NCBI GenBank assembly: GCA_029204225.1
Contig: CM055105.1
Coordinates: 52,255,047 to 52,319,046, forward strand
Source: Diphasiastrum complanatum
Lineage: Eukaryota > Streptophyta > Lycopodiopsida > Lycopodiales > Lycopodiaceae
Direction of reading: 5' to 3'
DNA length: 64,000 nt
Below are positions 55,457-64,000 of this stretch, in pieces. The notes under the pieces are model-generated. The model saw nothing but the letters and a program-made list of their open reading frames with translations, had not been told where the DNA came from and did no database searches. The number at the start of each line of letters is the position of its first letter. Within the stretch, counting starts at the first letter, position 1. The position numbers and the translations under genes were made by a program.

Positions 55457-56110
55457 TGTGAAAATTGTCAACATTTCCTAGCTAGTTTGAGGCCTAAATT
55501 GGCTAAAATTGTAAATAGTTTTGGTTCTGGAGTTTCACACGTGTGAACCAGGCCACAATGTTTTTATTTACTGTATTTTTTCAGTATGATGAAGTGTCAA
55601 ACTTCATACCCTTCAAAATGAGACCATTTTGATGTATTTTGGTCATATAAGCCATTTTTAGCTATTTTTCCTATATAGGGAATATCTAGGGTCAAGTACC
55701 TTCTAGAGAGAGGAGAGAGAGTCATCTTCCTCATCCATAGATAGTAGGGAAGTCGTGGAGAACAGGTGGAGAAACCTTTTGTATGCTTCATTGAGATCAA
55801 TAGATCATTGTCATTGTTTCTTCCTCCATTGAGAGCATTGTTGTGTGTATTGCCTTCAAGCTATTGTGTATGATCTTAGGTGCTTTCCAAAAGTGGTAGG
55901 CTGATGTATTATGGACTGTATAATGCTATTTTGGGCCGCACTTGATGTTTATGGAAGTTTCCATTTGTGATAAATGCTTTTTGATCAAGTTCTTTGCATT
56001 CTAGGTAGCATAGAATGTGTTGCCAATTCCTAGCTTATGTAGTTTGGAGTGCAAGCATTCAAGCCAATGATCTTGGAGTTTAGATCCACTTAGGATCTGT
56101 ATTTTTCACA
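55457..56110. mobile_element. Solo LTR (654 bp) with 5-bp target duplication AAATA
   Basis: TGTGAAAATTGTC...TGTATTTTTCACA, with inverted ends TGTGAAAA/TTTTTCACA, is flanked on both sides by AAATA (55452-55456 and 56111-56115). The other arm of the inverted duplication has the empty site (CATCAAATGCGAATTTGAGG in reverse complement), with one copy of the pentamer (AAATG). A TATA-like CCTATATAGGG lies near 55672 and a GTTTCACACGTGTGAACC palindrome at 55532. Only one LTR is present, so it arose by LTR-LTR recombination. The insertion postdates the inverted duplication or reached only one arm. Confidence 0.93.
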
Positions 56111-56589
56111 AAATACAAATTTGAGGTCACCACAAAAATCAGGAATGAAAAGTAGTCATTCTTGTATATGGTCTAGTTTTCATATTGCAATTTTTCAAAA
56201 TGTGTCTTCAAGAGCTTGTAATCACGTAATATTATTTTCATTATTTTTGAAATTTTATCCAAATTTCTGTAACATTTGGAATACTATAGCAGATTGAATT
56301 GAGCATACTATTAGTTTGAAAGACATGTATATGTATAACTTCTTTTGTAAAAGTAGAATCCTCAAAAGACTTCATGAAAAAAAAAAATCTTTCAATTTGA
56401 ATTTTATATTTTTAATTTAGTTCATTCATAGTCCTAAATAGCTTACTAAATAGTAAGCTCCAATATCTTGGACGAAAGTTTAAGTCTCAAATTTCCTATC
56501 TTTAGAGACCAAATTCATACCAAAAAGTATGAATCTTAAAGTTTCTTTTTCTCACAAAGGAGCTCAACTTAAAGAACTTAAACAAAAGT

Positions 56590-57240
56590 TTAGGGTTTAG
56601 AATTGAGGGTTAAGAGTTCAGCGTTCAAGATTGCTCAGGGTTGAAGGGTCTAGGTTCTAGGGTCTCAGGTCACAGGTTTGGGTCTGGGGTCTCGAGTCTC
56701 GGATTTTGGCTCTCGGGTCTCGGATCTTGGGTCCAATTTTAGGGTCTCAGATTTAGGGTCTAGAGTTTAGGGTTTCAGATTGAAAGATTAGGATTTACTT
56801 TTGAAGGATTAGGATTGAGGGTTTATGGTTTAGGGATTAGGGTCTATGGTTTAGGGTTTAGGAATTAGGATTTAGGAATTAGGGTTGAGGATTTATGGGG
56901 GAGGGTTGAAGGTTGAGAGTTGAGGGTTGAGGGTTGAGGGTTGAGGGTTTAGTGGTGAGGGTTGAGGGTTGAGGGTTTAATGATCCTCAACCCTCAACCC
57001 TCAACCCTCAACCTAATTCCTAAATTTCAATTCCTAAATCCTAAAACCTAGATCCTAATCCCTAAACCCTAAATCCTAATCCCTCAACCCTAATCTTTCT
57101 AACCTAAACTCTAAATCCTAAACCCTAAACCCTAAAACCGAACTCTAGACTTGAGACTCGAGACACCATATCCAAGAGCCAAGACCCGAGACTCAAGATG
57201 AACGTTGAATTCTCAACCCTAAATCCTAAATCCTAAACTT
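56590..57240. repeat. Head-to-head degenerate telomere-like repeats at the palindrome axis
   Basis: From 56590 to about 56981 the plus strand is built of TTTAGGG, TTGAGGG, TCTAGGG, ATTAGGG and TCTCGGG-like heptamers, purest next to the axis (TTGAGGGTTGAGGGTTGAGG). From about 56985 to 57240 the complementary CCCTCAA and CCCTAAA units follow. The arrangement G-strand then C-strand is that of two telomeric tracts joined end to end. The repeats are impure, so they may be a telomere-like satellite rather than true telomeric DNA. Confidence 0.85.
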
Positions 57241-58041
57241 TTGATTAGAAGTTGTTTAAGTTGAGCCCCTTTGTGAGAAAAAGAAACTTTAAGATTTCTT
57301 TTTCTTGGTACAATTTGGTCTCTAAGCATAGGAAAATCGAGATTTAAATTCTCGTCCAAGATATTGGAACTTACTATTTAGTTAGCTATTTAGGACTATG
57401 AATGAACTAAATTAAAGAATATAAAATTCAAATTGAAGAAAAAGAAAATTCTTCATAAAGGCTTTTGAGGATTTTACTTTTACAAAAGAAGTTATACATA
57501 TACATGTCTTTCAAACTAATAGTCTGCTCGATTCAATCTGCTATAGTATTCCAAATGTTGAGGAATTTGAATAAAATTTCAAAAATAATGAAAATAACAT
57601 TAAGTGCTCATAAGCTCTTGAAGACACATTTTGAAAAATTGCAATATGTAAACTAGACCATATACAAGAATGACTATTTTTCATTCTAGATTTTTGTGGT
57701 GACCTCAAATTCGCATTTGATGTGAAAACAAGATGAAAAGAAGATAAATCAAGAAGGGCCACGTCAAAAGATGCTCAATACATAATGAAGGCACGAGGAA
57801 GAAACAGAAAGGCATAATTCACAAGAGTAGCTATCAATGGACAAAAGGAGAAGGTGCAAAATGAATCTTATTTTGGATTATAAGCCTTGTCATTTGTGCA
57901 AATGAAGGGGATGAGGATATCTAGCACACCTGATATTTGAATGACAAAGAGGCCTTATTTGGATCATATATAGTAATGCGGGACTATTGAAACATTCAAG
58001 TCAAATACTAGAGAGATAGATCATGGTGCACCTTATGGAGT

Positions 58042-58159
<118 letters not shown>

Positions 58160-58378
58160 ACTAGAGAAAAAAACAAGCAATGACATTATACACCAAAAAG
58201 TCAAGAATAGTTGGGTCTATTAATCTTGTTGACCTTGGAAAGGTCATAGTAAAGGAATCATTTTTCATCAAATTTTATCTTGTCAAAAGCATAACAAGCA
58301 TCCCAAGCTAACAAAAGCCAAGACAAAGGGTCGTCCCTTGAAAGAAATGTGGGAGGAGTCTTTTCCATCAAACCATTT

Positions 58379-58396
58379 CATATATATACATATAAA
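58379..58396 (+). promoter_or_regulatory. TATA-like box upstream of the peptide gene
   Basis: TATATATACATATAAAGG lies about 170 bases before the ATG and just upstream of the CT/CA tract, a normal position for a core promoter if that tract is in the 5' untranslated region. Confidence 0.5.
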
Positions 58397-58414
58397 GGCA
58401 TCACATCCTTCCTT

Positions 58415-58531
<117 letters not shown>

Positions 58532-58567
58532 CACACACACACATTCATCAAATCAAAGAAACAAAAA

Positions 58568-59049
58568 ATGGCAGCATGCACCAAAATATGGTCCATGGCT
58601 CTTTTCTTCATGATCTTTAGCATTTATCTCCAATTGGCAGCCACATGGCAACATGATATAATGGGTTCCATTCCAGGGGTCAAGAAAAGGACTTTTTTTT
58701 GTAAGTAATTCACATAACTCTTGACAATTTTTTACTAGTATACATTGGTTTAGTTCGAAATTCATCAAACATATTGTATGTTAATGATTTTAAAAAAAAA
58801 ACTGGTTGTTTTTTAGTCATTATAGCATGTTTTGGTGATTGCATGCCAGTTCGTTCTTGTTTTTCATTTCCAATGTATTTACTTTTAGCTCATGAGTATC
58901 ATCCATTGTGTGAGTGACTCATCTATGAATCTTCTTATTTTTCAGGTGGTATGATTGCGTGTGATCTTTCCGCTTGTAATTCGTGTAGGGGGTGTCCATA
59001 TTTCTTCGATGGATGCTGGGACCCATGCTGCTTAGCCGAGTGCTGCTAG
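58568..59049 (+). CDS. Spliced gene for a small secreted cysteine-rich peptide (78 aa)
   Basis: Exon 1 is 58568-58700 and exon 2 58946-59049, with a 245-bp phase-1 intron bounded by GTAAGT and TTATTTTTCAG. Residues 1-27 form a hydrophobic secretion signal (WSMALFFMIFSIYLQLAATW). After a short basic linker (GVKKRTFF) the exon-2 part is packed with ten cysteines in about 34 residues, spaced C-x4-C-x4-C-x2-C-x2-C-x6-C-x3-CC-x3-CC, the first cysteine being split by the intron. The stop TAG is followed within 15 bases by AATAAA. Such architecture (signal in exon 1, Cys-rich domain in exon 2) is typical of plant defence or signalling peptides, but this spacing matches no family I can name and no activity is proposed. 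The left-arm copy preserves the same exon lengths and most cysteines, which supports a real gene. Without the intron, translation would stop two codons after the exon (CK-stop). Confidence 0.8.
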
Positions 59050-59214
59050 TTTGAAATAAAAGATTTGAAGATTGTTGTCGCAACTAGCTGAGAGAGACAT
59101 GTAGAAGATTTGTTCTATATTGTCAATTCAGCAATAATGCATGCATCCTACACTTTTCTTTGTAAGTTGATTATCAATAAGCGGTTATTATTCTACTACT
59201 ATCGTAATTATGGT

Positions 59215-59520
59215 TGGTAGCTTATTTGGTTTGGTGTGGAATGAATGAGCCTAGAAGCCTCAATATGTTCATAGGTATAATTTGCTTCAGCCTAGTAATG
59301 ATGTTGTGATTACAACATATGCGCTTTAGATCCGATCATAAAAAATAGCTCAGATAATATATTCTTGTTTTCATATTTGAGCTGCTAATTCCCCAAGGTC
59401 AAGGTTCATGTTCTGGTCTACATATGCTCTTTGCTCTCAAAAGATTCATTTCGTATGCATATCTGTAGATCTTGGAGGAAAGCATACAAGGCTTTTCTGA
59501 CATTATTAACAAGAGTAGTA
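59215..59520. other. Right-arm-specific 0.3-kb segment
   Basis: This stretch interrupts homology with the left arm (between the parts matching 54510 and 54483). It has no ORF and no clear terminal repeats; it could be an insertion here or a deletion in the left arm. Confidence 0.7.
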
Positions 59521-59622
59521 AGATTATGTTTCAATCCTATTTCTTTAGAAAAAATACTTGTTGCTACCACACACTCTTCCTTTAAGTCACTCAAGATTCT
59601 GCTATGGAAAGCACTACTCTAC

Positions 59623-60391
59623 TGCCTGTTGTATGGTCCACTTGGTAGTTCCTTCCAATATTCCTATTTTTACCAACAATAGGTCCACCAACTCACCCTC
59701 GCCTTTGTCATCTTTAACAAAAATGAGATTTTTCATATGTCAACTTATCACATTTCTAAGTTCATAATAAGATCAAGCTGATCACAACCCACAATGAACA
59801 AATTTCAACAAACCATTTATTATAGTAGAACTCTCTAGTTTTGGTACAAATTGATTGGCTTTGTAGTCAATAACATTTTTTTTGCTACAAGAATGTTTTC
59901 TCATTTTTCTTCTCTTACCTCTTCTAACTAGATATTGTCACAAAACACATGAATCTCCGATTTCCTTGAAGGTTGACACACACCCCATATTAGTGATGAC
60001 GCACTGTATCAGCCCATTTGTAGGGTCATTACCAATCAACCCCCATGCACTGGGGCTATCGACATCATCATGCCTAGTCAAGCCTCCTCCCATACCACCA
60101 GCCATCGCCCTTGGCTCTCCCTAGCACACATCTCCTAGCCTAGAGATACATCCTGGCCAATGCACATGATCTCCGTCCACCGACTCCCGGGTAGATTGAG
60201 TGAATGGCAAAAGGGAAGTCTCACCACTATATAGGCATAGCATAGTGGGTCCCATCAAGCATGGTCCTGCTGGTGACATGTGACCACCTAGGATGGTGAC
60301 GTGTGGCACCAAAACATGTCAATAACACCAGACCTGCATCATGTTTCTTGTGAGGCCGTCACTGAAGGGCGTACCCTTATGGTACATAACA
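59623..60391 (-). mobile_element. Probable gypsy5 3' LTR and flank
   Basis: On the minus strand an LTR-like start TGTTATGTACCATAAGGG lies at 60391, directly after a polypurine tract (60410-60392, ATGGGGGAGGGAA). The outer end was not identified, so the left limit is simply the end of the inverted duplication. TGTTATGTACC resembles the gypsy3 LTR start TGTTACATACC. Confidence 0.6.
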
Positions 60392-61275
60392 TTCCCTCCC
60401 CCATAAAAACTTCCTTCTATGGGAGAAAACTAGGGAATCTAAGTCTCAAATCATCTTCCTTCTTCTAGGTGTCCTCATCATCTGACTTACCTTTCCAATG
60501 AATTAGATGTTCAAAAATCAAAGGATTTCTCAACTGATGACGTCGGGTATCCATGATTTTGTCTGGTTCATGGGGTACAAAGACAGTCAAATCCTCCAAC
60601 AATACTAGATCATCTAATGAAATCATGTTATCCTTTCACCAAGTCGTTCTTTTATACGACTAACATGGAATACATGATGGACCTTTAGTTCCAAAAAGAA
60701 GTTCTAGTCAATACGCAGCCCTACTAATCATGTTAACGACTTTGAAAAGACCGATATATCATGGAGATAACTTTGGACATTTTCCCATTTGAAGTGTCTT
60801 GGAGTCCTTTGGAATTCTAAGATACTTCCAATCATCGATCTCAAATTCTAGAGGAGAGTGGCTTCGGTTAGCACAAAATTGGACTCGATCATAAGTCGAT
60901 CTAATGCTTTCTGTAGTCACCTACAACATTTCCTGCATATCTTGCAAGAAATCAGTTGCAGCTTGCACCTTGAGACCTTTGACTCCAACCAAGATTGTAG
61001 AATGAGACTGAAAGTCGTACAATTAGCATCAAAGGACTAAAACCAGTGGCAGAATGTTGAATACTATTGTATGCAAACTCAATCATTGGGAGTACGTTTT
61101 CCAATCAGATTGTCTTTTGGAAACATATGCCGGAAGCATATTTTCCATCGACTATTTGACATGTTCGGTCTGACCACCGGTTTCTGAGTGATTTGTAGAA
61201 AAAAGACTTAAGGTAGTTTCTAGTCTCTCGAAGACTGCCTACCAAAACTTGCCAATGAACTTGGAATAAAAAGAA
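60392..61275 (-). pseudogene. gypsy5 integrase C-terminus and chromodomain
   Basis: With stops and frame changes the minus strand reads SETGGQTEHVK, SMENMLPAYVSKRQSDWKTY, then VGVKGLKVQAATDFLQDMQE, MLQVTTESIRSTYDRVQFCA, a PRYVGPFKV-like tract and the chromodomain LIFEHLIHWKGKSDDEDT with DDLRLRFPSF. It is about 0.9 kb of the 3' coding end of a chromovirus. RT and everything upstream are missing; the right end lies near 61275. Confidence 0.88.
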
Positions 61276-61888
61276 CAGAAGTACACAGCTTGTATTTGTG
61301 TGGGTCTTCTTCTCCTCTCTTTTGGCCTCTTTGTTGGCCTTAACATCCTCCTTGTTAAAGCTCCATCTACAAACACAAACTTTTTTTTTGGCTATTCTAC
61401 CATCCTCGTTACTTTTTGAGAGAAAAAGTGAAATTTATTCCTCCACCTCCTCTTCTTGAACGTACAATTGTACCTATACCTCCTCCTAAGTCTAAGGACA
61501 AGCCTTAGTGGAGTTATGGGTGCTTTCTTGGGCCATAAGGCCAAGAGCTCTAGGTGGTGACCCAAAAGGTGGGTGGGGACGTGACCCAAGTGACTCTTGG
61601 GTGAGGTGGCATGGGAGGATGGTGGCCATGTGTTTTAAGGGTAGGTGGCCCCCATAAGGAGATGCCACTTGGTATTTGGCCCGTGTGCTTGGTAGGTGGC
61701 GTCCATAAGGCCTGCCACCCAACAAGGCCATTTAGGAAGGAAAAGTTGTGAGATGAGGGTAAAGGCTCCATTTCCACCATTGAGGAGCTTAATTGTGGCC
61801 TAGTCTCCTTGAGTAATAGTCTCAAGCTCTCTAAGCCATTTTGTTGCAAAGCCCTTGCAATATTAATTCCTTTGTCTTTTTTCTTAGT
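61276..61888. other. Unassigned DNA, possible gypsy4 LTR or leader
   Basis: It holds GGTGGC/CCCATAAGG-like repeats between 61500 and 61720 and lies directly upstream of the gypsy4 gag start. No LTR ends or primer site were recognised with confidence. Confidence 0.35.
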
Positions 61889-61891
61889 GTG

Positions 61892-62400
61892 CCATGGACC
61901 CTACTATGCCCTCGGGTGAAGGACCATCTCTATTGCCTCCTCCTGATGAAGATACCAAACAACTTGTATAGGCCTTAAATGTGTTGCAAGACCAAATTCT
62001 TGAGATGCCATCTAAGCATGCCACGACCGAGCAAGAGTGGCATTCTTCGATGCACTCACGACTCTCATGACCCACTGTCCTTTATCCAATGTTTAATCCG
62101 AAATTATTTTCAGGTAAAAAGAAGTACCGACATCTTGATGTGGTATTGTCATGGCTCGATCAGTGAAATAGTCACTTTTCCATGCATGATGTGCATGATA
62201 GTACAAAGATTGCCTCTACCCTCATGTTTTTACGTGGCAAGGCGTTTACATGGTGGCAGGATTTGAAGGAAAGGTCGGATAGCATAGATCCATGGCCTAC
62301 CAAGCAGCATCTCATATGCCTCCTTGCCAGTCTACATCCGCACAACTGTCAGAGAAAGGCAACGATGGCTAACCAACCATTTGATGATGCTAGTTGAGTA
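61892..62400 (+). pseudogene. gypsy4 gag remnants
   Basis: ATG at 61892 gives MDPTMPSGEGPSLLPPPDED and KQLV before a TAG, then LNVLQDQILEMPSKHATTEQ. Later frames contain the gag core with TLMFLRGKAFTWWQDLKERS, the conserved G-x-A-x-x-WW region of gypsy Gag. Frames are broken in between. Confidence 0.85.
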
Positions 62401-62464
62401 GGAGATTAGGAAAATGCGTGATGTGGGGCTGATCTTTCTGGTCTATAATACTGAATGGTTTTCG

Positions 62465-63250
62465 ACCATTGTGCAAAAAATCAAAAAGAGTGGCCAAGTC
62501 AAAAATAGACTTCAAGCCCCTTAACAAAACAGCTGTTAAGGATTATTACCCTCTGTCTTTCATTGATCAGATGTTTGACCAATTGGTAGGTAAGAGGATC
62601 TACACTTTCATGGATTGTTTTGCTAGTTATAACCAGATCGCAATCGCTGCTGAGGACAAGCTTAAGACAACTTTTACTACCCCGTTTGGTACGTATGCAT
62701 ACCATGTTATGCCTTCCGGATTGTGTAATGCTCCAGCAACTTACCAAAGGTTCATGAATGAAGCTTTTGGTAATCTAATTTCTGATTCCACAAAAATCTT
62801 TATGGAATACATTTTGTATAGCAATGAACACAATGGAGGAGCATGTAAAAGCATTGAAACTCTGCTTGTCAGTTTGCAAGGCTAAATCTATAGCTCTGAA
62901 TCCACAAAAGTGCATGTTTGTGGTGCCTTATGGGATCCTCTTGGGTCATGTCATCAATAAAGATGATATATCTACAGACCCTACTAAGGTTGAAAAGGTT
63001 ACAACGATGCTACCCCCGACTGATGTGAAGGGAGTTCGTTTCTTTCTTGGTAGCATTGGTTACTATCGACGGTTTCTAAAGGATTATAGCAAGATTACAC
63101 TACCATTGTCCACCCTCCTTGCTAAGGATGCACCTTTCGTTTGGACAGAGGAACACCAATAGGTATTCAAATACTTAAAAGCAGCCTTGAGTAATTCACC
63201 TATTTTAGAGCCAGCTAATTGGACCCAAGAGGATGCTGAGACGTAGTATA
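62465..63250 (+). pseudogene. gypsy4 reverse transcriptase with altered catalytic box
   Basis: The frame at 62469-62885 has DFKPLNKTAVKDYYPLSFID, YTFMDCFASYNQIAIAAEDK, TTPFGTYAYHVMPSGLCNAP and KIFMEYILYSNEH, where relatives have FMDDILVYS: both catalytic aspartates are replaced (E and Y). A frame change leads to 62824-63162 with NPQKCMFVVPYGILLGHVIN, GVRFFLGSIGYYRRFLKDYS and PFVWTEEHQ. RNase H is missing: ILEPANW is followed within about 10 codons by the post-RNase H linker. Confidence 0.92.
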
Positions 63251-63264
63251 GTTATGGTGAGCGA

Positions 63265-64000
63265 GTGTGCTTGGCTAAAGGTGTGTTGTTGGACGAGGAA
63301 GTTGATCATAATTTATTTAGACTTGATACCGAAGCAGTGCCTCAATGGTACCAGATCTTAGCTGAGTATTTGACCTTCTTAGAGCTGTCGAAGGGCCTCA
63401 CCAAAGCAGAGAAAAAGAAGATCAGATTGCGGGCTTTACGTTTCAAAGTCATTGATGGGAGGCTCTATCGAAAAGGCATTGAGGGTATCTATCAAAGATG
63501 CGTGTTGCCAGTCGAGACTCCTTTTGTCATGGAAGAATGCCATGATTATGCATGCGGTGGCCATTTTGCTGGTAATACTACTGCTCAAAAAATCCTAAGA
63601 GCGGGATACTAGTGGGCTAAACTATTCAAATATTGTCATGACTATTTCATGAGATGTAATCTCTGTCAGAGGGTTGGCCATGTTGACAAACGAATAAGAT
63701 CCCTGATAACTTTGACAACGTAGTTACCATTCAAAATTGGGGCATTGATTATGTTGGACCCATTAAGCCCTCCTCTATCGGCCAGAAGGGCTATATCATT
63801 GTTGCAACAAACTATTTTACTAAATGGGCAAAAGCAAAGGCGGTGAAACTGGATAATGCAACAGAGATAGCCAAGTTCCTAATGGAGAACATTGTGTGTC
63901 ATTTTGGAACCCCATGTGAGCTAGTGCCTGATAGGAGCACTCTCTTTTTAAATAAGGTGATACAGGATTTGACCAAAAGACTTGTTATTAAGCATAATAA
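63265..64000 (+). pseudogene. gypsy4 integrase
   Basis: 63265-63612 holds the linker and zinc domain (RRKGIEGIYQRCVLP-like, ECHDYACGGHFAGNTTAQKI), then a TAG for Tyr or Trp and CNLCQRVGHVDK with the cysteine pair. In another frame from 63738 comes WGIDYVGPIKPSSIGQKGYI, VATNYFTKWAKAKAVKLDNA and HFGTPCELVPDRSTLF, the catalytic core with two acidic residues visible. The element leaves the window here. Confidence 0.9.

Larger units (their letters stand above)
61892..64000 (+). mobile_element. gypsy4: deleted Ty3/gypsy element, continues beyond the window
   Basis: In order on the plus strand: gag N-terminus (61892), gag core (62180-62400), reverse transcriptase (62465-63170), integrase zinc domain (63430-63670) and integrase core (63738-64000, open at the edge). 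The rest of gag and protease between 62400 and 62460, and RNase H between about 63225 and 63250, are deleted. Sequence differs from gypsy1, 2, 3 and 5. Confidence 0.9.

Noticed and set aside
42379-57240. A chromosome end
   Set aside because: TTTAGGG runs are only three units long at the array junctions and degenerate at 56590-57240, with unrelated DNA on both sides, so they are internal.

Overview
This window looks like intergenic nuclear DNA from a land plant with a large, repeat-rich genome. The evidence is Ty1/copia elements with the initiator-Met tRNA primer site TGGTATCAGAGCC, chromodomain Ty3/gypsy elements, Helitrons carrying plant gene fragments (endo-beta-mannanase, NTRA/B-type thioredoxin reductase, CSN6), TTTAGGG-type telomere motifs and very long (CT)n/(CA)n microsatellites. 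I cannot name the species or order. No tRNA, rRNA or prokaryote-type gene was seen. Nearly every protein-coding signal is a broken or partial transposable element; the best host-gene candidate is a small spliced gene for a secreted cysteine-rich peptide at 58568-59049.

Layout. 1-2585: AT-rich DNA, a (CT)n tract, an imperfect tandem duplication, a hairpin and a GC-rich patch. 2585-8577: decayed gypsy1 (minus strand), split by a copia4 fragment and a piece of a gypsy LTR. 8578-13867: copia1 (minus) with its 5' LTR and primer site, cut off at its 3' end directly against gypsy1. 13868-15097: rearranged gypsy integrase scraps. 15098-20645: Helitron A, with 5' TC end, captured mannanase fragment, decayed Rep N-terminal region and helicase, and a 3' hairpin plus CTAG. 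20646 onward: a second Helitron 5' end directly abutting the first element, followed by intronless thioredoxin-reductase and CSN6 fragments that are split by complete but dead copia2 (21898-28550), which itself holds a MITE. 29502-35494: a MITE fragment, tandem duplications, unrecognised degenerate ORFs, a minisatellite and microsatellites. 35495-38600: gypsy3 (plus, chromodomain). 38600-40563: gypsy2 fragment.

40564-52551: copia3 (plus). Its leader plus N-terminal gag is present 14 times as a tandem array of about 713 bp units, and each of the 13 internal junctions carries a (TTTAGGG)3 insert. The telomeric motif supplies the stop codon of each truncated 149-codon gag ORF, and each unit also carries a CACACGTGTG palindrome. 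54380-59622 is a large inverted duplication. Its axis (near 56983) is a head-to-head block of degenerate TTTAGGG/TTGAGGG-like repeats, and each arm carries a copy of the cysteine-rich peptide gene; the right copy has an intact spliced reading frame and the left copy is damaged. A solo LTR with a 5-bp target duplication sits in the left arm only. 59623-64000: gypsy5 (minus, integrase and chromodomain end) and gypsy4 (plus, deletion derivative running off the window).

The most notable structures are the telomere-motif-punctuated gag array, the inverted duplication with telomere-like axis and its peptide gene pair, and the two abutting Helitrons with gene fragments. They read as products of break repair, transposition and amplification rather than as an operating gene pathway.
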